64,000 nt of DNA from contig MJCC01000003.1 in NCBI GenBank assembly GCA_001766655.1, forward strand, positions 1,006,480 to 1,070,479. Direction: 5' to 3'. Positions 1 through 8,947 of the stretch are shown in pieces. The notes under the pieces were generated by a model. It searched no databases. It was not told the origin of the DNA and saw only the letters and a program-made list of their open reading frames with translations. The position numbers and the translations under genes are program-made. Positions within the stretch are counted from its first letter, which is position 1, and the number at the start of each line of letters is the position of its first letter. This stretch comes from Phytomonas francai. Its lineage: Eukaryota > Euglenozoa > Kinetoplastea > Trypanosomatida > Trypanosomatidae.

Positions 1-869
1 CCCCCTTCCAGCTCCCCCTCCCCTTCCTTCCACGCGTCGCCCTCGAGGTAGCCCGCGAGGGCGTGCTGGCAGGGCGGGTTCATGAGGCGCAGCAGCGTCT
101 TCGAGAGCGCGCCGCGCTCGCGGAAGAGCCGGCGGGCGGCGCGCTGCTCGGCGCGGGTGAACGGGGCCCCGTCGAGGGTCGCCGCGAGGGGCAGGAGCCA
201 GAGCACGAAGGCGCGCGCGGCGCCGAGGGCGAGGGGGTTCCCACCGAGCTCGAGCTCGCGGAGGGTCGGGGCGAGGGCGGCGAGCCCCGGCAGCGCGCCG
301 GGGCCGGCGAGGAGGTTGTGGCCGAGGCGCAGGGCCCGGAGCGCGCGGCGCGGGAGCCGCCCCGGCAGCGCGCCGAGGTCCGCGACGCGGTTGTGGCCGA
401 GGTCGAGGGTCTCGAGCGCGGCCGCGGCGCGCAGCCGCGGGAGCGCCGCCAGCGCGTTGTGCGAGAGGTCGAGCGCGGTGAGCGCCGGGAGGGCGGCGTC
501 GCCGAGGTCGACCAGCGTGAGGCGGTTGTGCGAGACGTCGAGGGCCGCGAGGCGGCCCAGGCGGCCCAGCAGGGCGGCCGCGTGGGAGTCGATCGCGGTG
601 AGCTGGTTGTGGCTCAGGTTGAGCACCTCGAGCGCGGGGAAGGCGTCGATCCCGTGCAGCGAGCGAATCCGATTGTGGGAGACATCCAGCGTCGTAATGT
701 CCTGAACAATCGAGCTCAGCGGGAGCTCGGGGCGAACGACGAGGGAGATGAGGTCTAGGTGGCACGCGCGCAGAACACGCGCCCGCTCGAACGCGGAGGG
801 ATCGATACCGCTCGGCAGGTACACCTCGCCAAGCTCACCTCGCCCCTTGAAGGCTGTGGAGGTGTCCAT
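1..869 (-). CDS. Leucine-rich repeat protein, 3' end cut off by window edge
   Basis: The frame opens with ATG at 867-869 and stays open to base 1, so the C-terminus is missing. The translation (about 289 residues) has at least five leucine-rich repeats between about residues 55 and 245, with units such as LDVSHNRI, LNLSHNQL, LDLSHNAL and LDLGHNRV, followed by a helical Arg/Leu-rich segment. The repeats resemble the short SDS22-like type used for protein-protein binding; many trypanosomatid members are flagellar or cytoskeletal, but nothing here proves that. The coding DNA is extremely GC-rich, far more than the spacer next to it, and this opens long false frames on the plus strand (63-758). 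The start is supported by a polypyrimidine tract on the minus strand (about 911-934) and an AG at about 903. The family call is secure; the specific function is unknown. Confidence 0.85.
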   Translation of the reverse strand, partial: MDTSTAFKGRGELGEVYLPSGIDPSAFERARVLRACHLDLISLVVRPELPLSSIVQDITTLDVSHNRIRSLHGIDAFPALEVLNLSHNQLTAIDSHAAALLGRLGRLAALDVSHNRLTLVDLGDAALPALTALDLSHNALAALPRLRAAAALETLDLGHNRVADLGALPGRLPRRALRALRLGHNLLAGPGALPGLAALAPTLRELELGGNPLALGAARAFVLWLLPLAATLDGAPFTRAEQRAARRLFRERGALSKTLLRLMNPPCQHALAGYLEGDAWKEGEGELEG

Positions 870-1662
870 GGTATCACTAGCTATATTCACTCTAAAGTGT
901 CTCTTGTAGTGTAAAAGGGAGAGGGTGCGAAGGGAAGCGTCCTTGCTTGACCTTGTCAAATAATAGGTTACTAGAAATTTTTCCTATCGTTATATTGAGA
1001 ACTATCTATTTCTTCCCCTCCTTTAAAAATCTTGAAAAAAAAAAAGAGGAGGGTACCGCTTCGACGGTGCGATTATGTATCGACAATTCTATGAAAGCAC
1101 AAGCCAAACAACCAAACAATGATAGTGATAAGCAAGGAAGTAGAAAATGGAGCAATGAAGCAAGCCCTTCAAAACTATTTCTTAAGCCACGCCTTTAGAG
1201 CAACAGTCAATGTAAAATCACACAAAAAGCTCAGCCTAGGAACAAACCCACCATACTCTATCGACGATTTTACAGGAAACATAAGCAAGCGGGGAAAAGG
1301 AGAGCACATCGGTGACTGTTCAATTTACCGAAAGACCTTACACGATCGTTAATCAGGAGTCTTCTTTTTGGTTGTTATATGTGTTGTGTGAATACTTGCA
1401 TTGACAACATCACTCCCTCCCTCCCTAAACAGAACGGGAGATATTAGTGTGTGATTGCATGTGTGAATGCCGCTCGCCTCCTTGCACCAAGTATCCAACC
1501 CCTCTAAAGATTAAGGAGTAACGGGAAAATACACACCTAGAAAAAAGGGTAATCATACCCTCTCCACCGAATAGAACACAATTCGTCTTTCACGCCTCTT
1601 TCCGTTCCTTCTTTTGGTGTGTGTGTCTGTGTGTGTGTGCGCGAAGGAGAGGAGAAAAGCAT
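870..1662 (-). other. Spacer between SF3B1 and the LRR gene
   Basis: AT-rich intergenic DNA holding the SF3B1 3' UTR and, near 903-934, the probable splice acceptor (first AG) and polypyrimidine tract of the LRR gene. A GT-rich microsatellite lies at about 1615-1643, just after the SF3B1 stop. Two short plus-strand frames here (947-1198 and 1119-1352) have no protein-like features. No RNA gene seen. Confidence 0.6.
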
Positions 1663-4600
1663 CTAAACAATAACTTCTAATTCATACCGCTCAAAAGTGT
1701 GCTTTTCATCATTTTCCACAAGCGGGTAGTACGGCACGAGGCCTTCCGGGCTGCCAACGTAAACCATATTATAAGTACGGCGGTAAATATCCCGCACCTT
1801 CTTTGCGGGATGAAAAAGACCCTGCAATAGGTACTGCAGTAGCCTCCCGGAACCGAGCACGAGCCTCGCAGCCTCATAGTAACCTACTACGGCAGTTACC
1901 ATCTTCAGCCGTTCACCAGAAATCTGCGTTTCGTTCTTGGAAAGCAACTCCACAATGTTAGGGTGGATGAAATTTAGCAGATGAATGGCAACGTCCTCAA
2001 AATCGTTCTGCCCGGCAACGGAGAAGATAACGGCCTGGCAGGCCTCCACAGCCATGCGGCGCATTTGAATACTCGTTTCCGTCAAAGAACGCTCAAAGAG
2101 CGGAATCAGGGTAAATACGTAATCCCTGCCGGCTGGGCCGATGCTCTGGAAGATATAGCGAATGGCCTTTAAAATGGCGTGCTGCACAATAACGGCGACT
2201 TGTTTTCCCTCGCTCAGCTTAAACTCATTAAGGAGATATGGAATGACGGTAAACGGACCGCACTCCTTCGCAATCGACGCCAAAGCCACCGCTGTACAAA
2301 CTCGAATCTTCCGCTTATCTTGACTGAGCTGATCAATGAGCTCGAGGATAATCGCGAAAGGACGAATAACGCGAGCGATAATGCCAAAAGTCCGCGTACA
2401 CGCCCGTCGCGTTTCCCGACGCTCCGCATCCAGCAGCTCAAAAAGCCCCTTCGTCGCCAATTCGTAGAGATGAATCGCCTCAACGTCGTCGTCGTAGTGC
2501 GTGGCGATATCCTCGATGAGCGCGATGGCGTTCTGCTGGACAATGTTATAGCGGTTCTTTATCACAAAGGTCAGTTTCTTTAGGAGCTCACGAACAGAAG
2601 GCTTGTAGCTACGTGAGCCGAGTTCGTGTAAAATCGCACGTATCGCGCGCAAATTCGCGCTCAAGGAGAGCGCGTTATCATCTTCTAAACGTTCATACAG
2701 ACTGCGGCCGACGTCCTGCAAGAAAATAGTGCCCTCTGCGAGCACAACGACATGCGCGATACTCGCGATAAGCCCCGCGGCCTGCGCACGCACGGCCGCC
2801 TCCCGGCTCTCGCGGCGGCGGCTAATCAGATCGAAAATCTGCTTTAGATACGGCCGGAGCCGCGGGCCGAGGGAATTGCAGATCGCCGTCAACCCCTCAG
2901 AGAACACGCGATTCGTCCCGAGCTCATCCTGCCGGACGGCGGCAATCGCACCGTCTAGTAAAAAAGCTACCAAAGAATCCTCTGCCGCCGCCGTACCCGC
3001 GGCCTCAATGACGCACCGGACGGCAGTAATGACCATACGCTGGTAGTGCTCGTTCTCATCCTTCATATCCCGTACGAGTTTTAGCAAGATATCCACACTA
3101 CCAAGTTTCCTCGCGAGCTGCACGGTCGTGTCGATGAGGAGTGTGGAAGTCTTGCGATCGGCTGCAACCTGGCGGATCTGCCAGAACCCCTCAAAAAAGG
3201 GCTCCAAAATCACGTCGCGAATGAACGCGGCGGTGACACCATCTGCGGAAACGCAATTCCGGACAACCTGCAGGAGCACCCGCCGATACTCCGCCTCGGG
3301 GGTGTTAAACTGGTTCACGAGCGTCGGCATCATCGCAGAGGTCCGTGCCTCGGCGTCATACGGCGCCATCAGCGGCACCAACGCGCCGAAAGCTTTTAAA
3401 TACGGTGCCGTCGAAATCCCCATACCTTTCTGACAAACCTCAGTGATCACATCGACGACTGGCGCTAGGTCCTGAATACCGTACGGCGCGACCGCCTCCG
3501 CCACGCTCGCCACCGCTAACGCGGCGTCGTTTCGCACACGCTTTTCATCACGTATAAGGCGCTCGAGCATGTCGACGATTTCGGGAAGGCAGGGTATCAG
3601 GCCGTGCCCGACGAGCCCGGCGAGCTCTGCGAGCACGCGGGCCACGGTCTGCCGCGCGAGTGCCGTCGGGGCAAAAGATACATCGCGCAACGCCGGTAGA
3701 AGCTCCTCCGCCCCGACGGCAAACCCCACCAGCGCGGCCACGTTCGCCGTGTGCCGCCGCACGATGCTCTCCTCATGTGCAAAATCCACTTTAATCGCGT
3801 CAAACATCGTTTTATACCCCACGACACGAGTAAGGAGCAGCAAAACCTGCCGGCCATCCTCCCGTGTGGTGGGCTCCTGTGCGGAGAGCAGTGGCTCCAT
3901 GAGGTGAATCACCTCCTTTGTGGAGCCCCGTACCCCGGTGCCGAGATGCGAAATGAGCGCCTTTATGAAATCGATAAAATTGTGCGTTTCCCTCAAACCC
4001 ATAATGTTCGAACTCCAAATCGTGAACATCCGCTGAAGAATAAAGTTGATCCCAAGAAAACGGGACTTATCGAGAAGAAAGCTTGTTCCGCTTCGGCGCT
4101 GGCTAGCGTCACCGTTCATAATCTTGAACAGATTCTTCATCAGGAGGTAGGAAGGAAGGCTTTCGTCGGGGATGGTATCAACGTTATGATATTTGAGGAG
4201 CTCCACAAATACCGCGGCATCCTCCGGGCGCATCGTGGGCATCCCCTCACCGAGGCTTTCGGGAATATCATAAACCACTGGCGGGCCTGTCGAAGCGGCG
4301 TTAACTCCGTCCCCGTTCGCAAGTTCCGCGTGCAAGTTTCCAGCGATGCCTGACGCTAGCAACTCCGCATTCATCGCTTCTCTCGCCAAAATGTAGAAGT
4401 TCGGCTCCTCTGGCGGGGGAGGGTTGTAATTGGCGGGGACGGGAACCGTGGAAAAGTACTCCATCGGCAACACGCTATCAAGGTACTCTGAGGTAAGGCG
4501 CCGGTTCTTTAAACGCCACTCTCGCTCGAGCTTCTTGGCCTGGACCTCAATCGCGGCCGTGCTCGACGACTGACCATCCGCGGCCGCGAAGTGCGATTGC

Positions 4601-5064
4601 TTCGGTGTCGTTCCCTCAAACTGGTAGTTCGGCGTCTGCGCGAAGGCGACGCCGGCGGCGGGGGTGACCCCGCCCGCCATCAACGGCGTGGCCCCGCCGA
4701 TAAAGGCGGGCGTGGCCCCACCCCCGAGCCCGCCGGTCGACGTGAGGATCCGCATCATCGACGGCGTCGCGGCCCCGGGGGCGGTCGTCGGGGTCGCCAT
4801 CATCGCCGGCGTGCTTCCGCCGCCGAAGCGGGGGGTGGGGACGGTGTCGCCCGCGTACGACGTGGCCGTCGGCGTCGCCATCCCCCGCCAGGTCGACTGC
4901 TCCGCCGCCAGCCCCGTCAGCACCCGCGGCGTCTCGGAGCCGTACTGGCGGGGCGTCATCGCGCTCCAGCGCGTCCGGGACGGCAGGGCACCGCCGTCGC
5001 CGCCGCCGAGCCCCTCCCACCGGTGCTTCTTCGCGGCCTGCTCGCCCTCCTCGCCACCGGACAT
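1663..5064 (-). CDS. SF3B1: Splicing factor 3B subunit 1 (SF3b155)
   Basis: This 1133-residue protein is the HEAT-repeat core of the SF3b part of U2 snRNP, which holds the branch-site helix during spliceosome assembly; in trypanosomatids this mainly serves trans-splicing of the spliced leader. The N-terminus (residues 1-170) has Arg-Trp motifs (KKHRWEG, SRTRWSA) like the U2AF-ligand motifs of SF3B1, and a run of TP dipeptides (GGSTP, MATPT, GGATP) like the phosphorylated TP region of the human protein. From about residue 290 to the end it is HEAT repeats, including AEAVAPYGI, matching AEAATPYGI in human SF3B1. The C-terminus (RYELEVIV) resembles the conserved human end. Length is somewhat below the human 1304, mostly through a shorter N-terminal region. 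The ATG lies just below a strong polypyrimidine tract. Confidence 0.95.
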   Translation of the reverse strand: MSGGEEGEQAAKKHRWEGLGGGDGGALPSRTRWSAMTPRQYGSETPRVLTGLAAEQSTWRGMATPTATSYAGDTVPTPRFGGGSTPAMMATPTTAPGAATPSMMRILTSTGGLGGGATPAFIGGATPLMAGGVTPAAGVAFAQTPNYQFEGTTPKQSHFAAADGQSSSTAAIEVQAKKLEREWRLKNRRLTSEYLDSVLPMEYFSTVPVPANYNPPPPEEPNFYILAREAMNAELLASGIAGNLHAELANGDGVNAASTGPPVVYDIPESLGEGMPTMRPEDAAVFVELLKYHNVDTIPDESLPSYLLMKNLFKIMNGDASQRRSGTSFLLDKSRFLGINFILQRMFTIWSSNIMGLRETHNFIDFIKALISHLGTGVRGSTKEVIHLMEPLLSAQEPTTREDGRQVLLLLTRVVGYKTMFDAIKVDFAHEESIVRRHTANVAALVGFAVGAEELLPALRDVSFAPTALARQTVARVLAELAGLVGHGLIPCLPEIVDMLERLIRDEKRVRNDAALAVASVAEAVAPYGIQDLAPVVDVITEVCQKGMGISTAPYLKAFGALVPLMAPYDAEARTSAMMPTLVNQFNTPEAEYRRVLLQVVRNCVSADGVTAAFIRDVILEPFFEGFWQIRQVAADRKTSTLLIDTTVQLARKLGSVDILLKLVRDMKDENEHYQRMVITAVRCVIEAAGTAAAEDSLVAFLLDGAIAAVRQDELGTNRVFSEGLTAICNSLGPRLRPYLKQIFDLISRRRESREAAVRAQAAGLIASIAHVVVLAEGTIFLQDVGRSLYERLEDDNALSLSANLRAIRAILHELGSRSYKPSVRELLKKLTFVIKNRYNIVQQNAIALIEDIATHYDDDVEAIHLYELATKGLFELLDAERRETRRACTRTFGIIARVIRPFAIILELIDQLSQDKRKIRVCTAVALASIAKECGPFTVIPYLLNEFKLSEGKQVAVIVQHAILKAIRYIFQSIGPAGRDYVFTLIPLFERSLTETSIQMRRMAVEACQAVIFSVAGQNDFEDVAIHLLNFIHPNIVELLSKNETQISGERLKMVTAVVGYYEAARLVLGSGRLLQYLLQGLFHPAKKVRDIYRRTYNMVYVGSPEGLVPYYPLVENDEKHTFERYELEVIV

Positions 5065-5107
5065 CGCCTAGCCTCGCGGGGAGCGGGAATGCGTAGGAGC
5101 AGGGAAT

Positions 5108-5139
<32 letters not shown>

Positions 5140-5450
5140 GAAAAAAGGAAACCCCTGTGAGTGGAAGAAAGGAACACAAAACCGGTCACAGACCTATCCC
5201 ACCCCTGAAAAAAAAAAAAATGGATACTTTTTTGTGTATTGGTTCGTTTGCACTTAGCAGGAACACGTTCTTGAAGAAAACAAAAGATTACCAGGGAAGA
5301 AGAGCATGCACAAATACCTTACATTGTGTTACATTACAGAAAGATGATTCGAAAGCAAGGTCTTTTTCTATAAACGGCAACATAAGAAGCTGGGGTTCTC
5401 TTCCACACACACTGATCTCTAGAAACATATATATGGATTTTTTAAAAAAA
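5065..5450 (-). other. Spacer upstream of SF3B1
   Basis: Contains the SF3B1 splice-acceptor region (listed separately) and the 3' UTR of the unknown gene at 5451-6080. A poly(A) run on the plus strand lies at about 5208-5220. The plus-strand frame 5157-5522 looks non-coding. Confidence 0.6.
5073..5145 (-). promoter_or_regulatory. Trans-splice acceptor region of SF3B1 with CA/GA microsatellite
   Basis: On the minus strand a pure pyrimidine stretch (GA repeat and A/G run on plus, 5124-5145) is followed by a TG repeat (CA on plus, 5108-5124), and the first AG downstream is at 5073-5074, nine bases before the ATG codon begins at 5064. A second AG lies at 5068-5069. This predicts a very short 5' UTR. 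The microsatellite itself appears to supply the polypyrimidine tract. Confidence 0.55.
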
Positions 5451-6080
5451 CTAAGACCACATCGTGCAGGACAACAAGTAATCTATCAGTATCTGAGGGT
5501 GTCTTTCGCGCATAATCTCTAACGGTAGGGTTTCTATCAGCGCTTTGTTGTACTGCACGCGAAGGTAAATACGGCGCCGGGGCGAGCTCTGTTTGCCCTC
5601 GCGACTGCCCTTTTCATCATTCGAATTACCACCTGCAGTGTGGTTACTACTGCCCTTTACAGGTACTTCTTCGCCCTCGGGAGAATCCAACCCCTCACTT
5701 TTGATAGGATTTACCCTCTTCTCGGTATCATCCGAGAGCCGCCTGCGTTTGTGAGATGGACTGCTCTCATTATCCTCTGTTTGATGGGTATGAGCAGCAG
5801 TTTCTTTGGCGTTTCCGAAAGAATTTTGAACTGAACTCGGTATCGATGTTGGAGAGGAGGGTTGGCTAGTGGGTTGCTTCTCTGTGGAGCATAAAAGCGC
5901 TAAAATCTTCACCGATGACGAAGCAGAGGACGATGAGCAAGGAAAGTTGCTGTTGGCAAAGTGCTGCGTATGCGCGGTAGAGCAACCGGCCTGTGGAACG
6001 TGTTTTGAAAAAGGAAGATACGGAAAAGCGCGGGAATGCGAAAGAAATCTCAGAATTTCGTCCTCTGTTAACTTGAACAT
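5451..6080 (-). CDS. Unknown Ser-rich basic protein with candidate nuclear localisation signal
   Basis: I do not recognise this 209-residue protein. It has a short N-terminal helical segment (LTEDEILRFL), a long low-complexity Ser/Thr/Asn-rich middle with a basic cluster at SHKRRRLSDD that could be a nuclear localisation signal, and a more protein-like C-terminal 40 residues (from about 168) beginning RRRIYLRVQY and ending at SCTMWS. The C-terminal segment is the best target for homology search. The gene follows the general pattern here: ATG start, minus strand, and upstream a pyrimidine tract (purine run 6165-6198) with an AG at about 6148. The coding DNA has balanced base composition, unlike the GC-rich neighbours. 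Likely a conserved kinetoplastid protein; no function can be given. Confidence 0.7.
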   Translation of the reverse strand: MFKLTEDEILRFLSHSRAFPYLPFSKHVPQAGCSTAHTQHFANSNFPCSSSSASSSVKILALLCSTEKQPTSQPSSPTSIPSSVQNSFGNAKETAAHTHQTEDNESSPSHKRRRLSDDTEKRVNPIKSEGLDSPEGEEVPVKGSSNHTAGGNSNDEKGSREGKQSSPRRRIYLRVQYNKALIETLPLEIMRERHPQILIDYLLSCTMWS

Positions 6081-6409
6081 TAAGCAGATGGTAACACTAA
6101 AGAGGTTATAGCCCCCTATACTTTGACACTTATTCGCTCAACTATATCTTTCAAAATTTCAAAAGTTACAAAAAAAAGAAAGAAGAAATAAGGAAACAAA
6201 TGCAAATTGAGGGTTTGTAAAGAAAGCATTAAATTTATGCAATAAGGAAGTTCGTCCCCCACACAAACACGCACTCAAACACGTGATGTGGGGAGGAAGA
6301 ATTCCTTGTAAACAAAGAGACCAAAAAAATAATTTGTATAAAAATTTAAAAAAAGAACAACAAAGAGTTACTAATCACGTCAGTATAACTTTTATCATCG
6401 GTCTTTTTT
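6081..6409 (-). other. Spacer between eS17 copy 1 and the unknown gene
   Basis: AT-rich 3' UTR of the first eS17 copy. The purine run at 6165-6198 (pyrimidines on minus) with AG at about 6148 is the likely splice signal for the gene ending at 6080. No other feature seen. Confidence 0.55.
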
Positions 6410-6826
6410 TTACTTGCGCTTCGGGCGGACCTGGCGGGCGGCGGCGCCGCCGGCGATGTTCTGCGAGACGTAGCGCGGCACGCCGATCTCCATGCGCTGA
6501 AGCATCGCCCAGGTGTTCTTGTCCACCTTGATGCCGTCCGTGATCGCCTGGTCGACGGCCGAGACGGGCGGCTCGTAGTCCATGCGGCGTTCGCGCTCCT
6601 CCTCCTGCAGCTTCAGCGAAATCCCGGGGACGGGGCCGCGCGCCAGGCGCTTCATGATGTGCGTCGCGTAGCCCGCGATCTTGTTCTTCAGCTTCTTCGA
6701 CCGCGCAATCGTGACGTCGCGGACGACGGACTTGTTCTGGTAAAAGTCGCAGTTCAGCTTCGCGAAGTACTTCTCCACCACCTGGCGCGACGCGCGCTTC
6801 ACCGTCTTCGTGCGGATCTTACCCAT
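6410..6826 (-). CDS. RPS17: 40S ribosomal protein S17 (eS17), copy 1
   Basis: A complete 138-residue eS17, a small-subunit ribosomal protein of the cytosolic ribosome. It starts [13 protein letters not shown] and contains the hallmark segments [30 protein letters not shown] and [18 protein letters not shown]. Length matches the eukaryotic family (about 130-140). Codon use is strongly biased to G/C-ending codons, as expected of a very highly expressed gene. The coding sequence appears identical, base for base, to the copy at 7178-7594, although the flanking DNA is unrelated. Confidence 0.97.
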   Translation of the reverse strand: MGKIRTKTVKRASRQVVEKYFAKLNCDFYQNKSVVRDVTIARSKKLKNKIAGYATHIMKRLARGPVPGISLKLQEEERERRMDYEPPVSAVDQAITDGIKVDKNTWAMLQRMEIGVPRYVSQNIAGGAAARQVRPKRK

Positions 6827-7177
6827 GATAAGTTATTCTTTTTATATTAAAAAGATCGACGCTTTCGGTCCGAAACAACAACAACAACAACAGGATAAAG
6901 AGGGGGAAAGGAAGGGAAAATGCAGAATAAATTTTCGGAATCCATGTAATTAGCAACCAAATAAAGAACATCGAGTCGCATTCTTTGAATACAATGCAGT
7001 TTAACTTTTCAAGTATTTCAAAATGAATTCAGCGCAGACACGCTAAAAAGGGTGTACACGCAAAAAATCAAGAGTATTGATATATCGTAGCATATCGGGT
7101 TGCCCTAAACAAGCGTGGCGTGGAAAGAAGAGCGGGCGCTTAGTAAGCGGAGACCTCGCAAAAAGTGAGGCTTTTTT
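6827..7177 (-). other. Spacer between the two eS17 copies
   Basis: About 350 bases. The half near 6827-6930 carries the splice signal of copy 1; the rest is the 3' UTR of copy 2. No sequence similarity to the 5' flank of copy 2 or the 3' flank of copy 1 is visible beyond the T-run at the stop codon, so this is not a simple recent tandem duplication of a whole unit. Confidence 0.6.
6862..6924 (-). promoter_or_regulatory. Trans-splice acceptor region of eS17 copy 1
   Basis: On the minus strand a strong pyrimidine tract (purines on plus, about 6892-6920) is followed by a TTG repeat (CAA on plus, about 6873-6891), and the first AG is at 6862-6863. This gives a 5' UTR of roughly 35 bases before the ATG. 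Confidence 0.55.
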
Positions 7178-7594
7178 TTACTTGCGCTTCGGGCGGACCT
7201 GGCGGGCGGCGGCGCCGCCGGCGATGTTCTGCGAGACGTAGCGCGGCACGCCGATCTCCATGCGCTGAAGCATCGCCCAGGTGTTCTTGTCCACCTTGAT
7301 GCCGTCCGTGATCGCCTGGTCGACGGCCGAGACGGGCGGCTCGTAGTCCATGCGGCGTTCGCGCTCCTCCTCCTGCAGCTTCAGCGAAATCCCGGGGACG
7401 GGGCCGCGCGCCAGGCGCTTCATGATGTGCGTCGCGTAGCCCGCGATCTTGTTCTTCAGCTTCTTCGACCGCGCAATCGTGACGTCGCGGACGACGGACT
7501 TGTTCTGGTAAAAGTCGCAGTTCAGCTTCGCGAAGTACTTCTCCACCACCTGGCGCGACGCGCGCTTCACCGTCTTCGTGCGGATCTTACCCAT
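7178..7594 (-). CDS. RPS17: 40S ribosomal protein S17 (eS17), copy 2
   Basis: A second complete eS17 of 138 residues with the same protein and, as far as I can compare by eye, the same nucleotide sequence as the copy at 6410-6826. The open frame extends upstream to 7819, but that extension (residues before MGKIRTK) has no eS17 counterpart and lies above the predicted splice acceptor at 7614, so I place the start at the ATG 7592-7594. Ribosomal protein genes are often duplicated in trypanosomatids. The two copies would make the same product and may differ only in UTR-based regulation. Confidence 0.96.
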   Translation of the reverse strand: MGKIRTKTVKRASRQVVEKYFAKLNCDFYQNKSVVRDVTIARSKKLKNKIAGYATHIMKRLARGPVPGISLKLQEEERERRMDYEPPVSAVDQAITDGIKVDKNTWAMLQRMEIGVPRYVSQNIAGGAAARQVRPKRK

Positions 7595-8947
7595 GATGCG
7601 TACTTGGTAATATCTTTCATTTAATAAAAGAAAGGGGAAAAATAGATAAAATCGAAAAGCAGTTACATAACCTGTGTCACCATTAAATATTCCAAACCCA
7701 AAGTAAACTAAGGTCAGGCCAAATCCTGTTAAAGTTGACTCAACACGACTCCGTGTATATCTAAGAAAAAGAAACGATTTAAAGAGACCTTTATTCACCT
7801 CCCTCGTGCGAACAACCAATTCAAAATGGGCAGGACACTTTAAAGGGGATATATGGATGCCTTCTATTAGCCTATATCCGCCCTGGCAGGAGGGAATTAA
7901 TCAATCCAAGATGGCACCTCCGTTAGTTCAATCTCACTCCTAGGGGAAGTTAAACCAAGACGTGGGGGCGGCTAGAGATCTAGGAGAGGGAAAACTTCTT
8001 TGCATCTCCAAAGAAAGATTGCGATTGAAGTGTAAACAGCTTGCGTAGGCATTATTTGCATAGCCTTTGCAGACTTTCGCCATGAAAGGAGCGTGTGATG
8101 GATGGGTCACTTCCGCGCATTGCGATAGCAAATAGCTTCATATGCTGAGTGTGGTGAGAGAAACGATCAATATGATCCAACGTCGCAGTCCCTACTGAGT
8201 TATATACCTCTTGGCGAGAAAAGGGCGAGAAAAAATGGAAACTGCGGCGGTCTTAACAGGCCCGGCAGCAAGCGCAGAGGTGGGATCGATTGTATTCAGA
8301 TCCGAAATGATACAATTCAGACCAGAATAATATAGGCGTAAAAGCGAAAAGACGACAGCCGTTGAGGTTGAATAGCAGTCGCTTCTGACTCTTACAAGAT
8401 GCTCTTGTAGATAAACATAAGCTCCTACATTGAAATCAAAGATGTCTCAAATGTTAAGAAAAAAAGAAGTGATGAAAGTGTTTATGCGGTATAAGTTACA
8501 TAACATTTTGGCAGATCCATCATAATTTTTTGTTAATCTTGTATGAATGATATGTTTAAAGAGCGAATGTAAAGTGAAAAGGAACCACGCTTACCGAACA
8601 ATTAAGCTAGGAAGCTGGAACAAAGCAGATACAATTATTGTTAAGCAGGGTGGTTATACCAGATTGTTGCCCCCTCCCCCCCCTCTCATTCCACGCTCTT
8701 TCATCACAAAAGATGACCTATTTGATTACCGAATAAAAGCAGCTGCAGACTGAGATTCTGGGAAATATAAAGCAGTTGAAAATAAGATAACAGACGGAAT
8801 TTTTAAAAAAAAATAAAATTTATAACACATGCTGAGTCTAAATAAGACGAACATGTAAAGGAACAAAATAATAAAAGGACACTCCTACTCAAAGAAAAAT
8901 AAATAAATAAAGGGAGTGGAAAATGGCAAATAAATCTGACAAATCGT
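7595..8947 (-). other. 1.35 kb spacer between eS17 copy 2 and the PIF1 helicase
   Basis: The lowest part holds the eS17 copy 2 splice signal. The stretch about 7840-8420 is visibly less AT-rich than other spacers here and has no long open frame. It contains an inverted repeat (ggatata at 7847-7853 with tatatcc at 7873-7879). The remaining part to 8947 is AT-rich 3' UTR of the helicase. The 63-codon minus-strand frame at 7940-8131 has no recognisable feature. A non-coding RNA or a decayed gene is possible in 7840-8420, but I cannot identify one. Confidence 0.45.
7614..7650 (-). promoter_or_regulatory. Trans-splice acceptor region of eS17 copy 2
   Basis: The minus strand carries a tract of T and C (purines on plus at about 7627-7650), and the first AG after it is at 7614-7615, about 20 bases before the ATG. 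This is unrelated in sequence to the acceptor region of copy 1. Confidence 0.55.

Noticed and set aside
63..758. 231-codon plus-strand ORF opposite the LRR gene
   Set aside because: Arg/Glu/Gly-rich shadow of the GC-rich LRR coding sequence; the minus strand has clear leucine-rich repeats.
8095..8148. Possible C/D snoRNA boxes (gtgatgg ... ctga) on the plus strand
   Set aside because: Both boxes are short and common, the terminal stem is weak, and the strand is opposite to the transcription unit.
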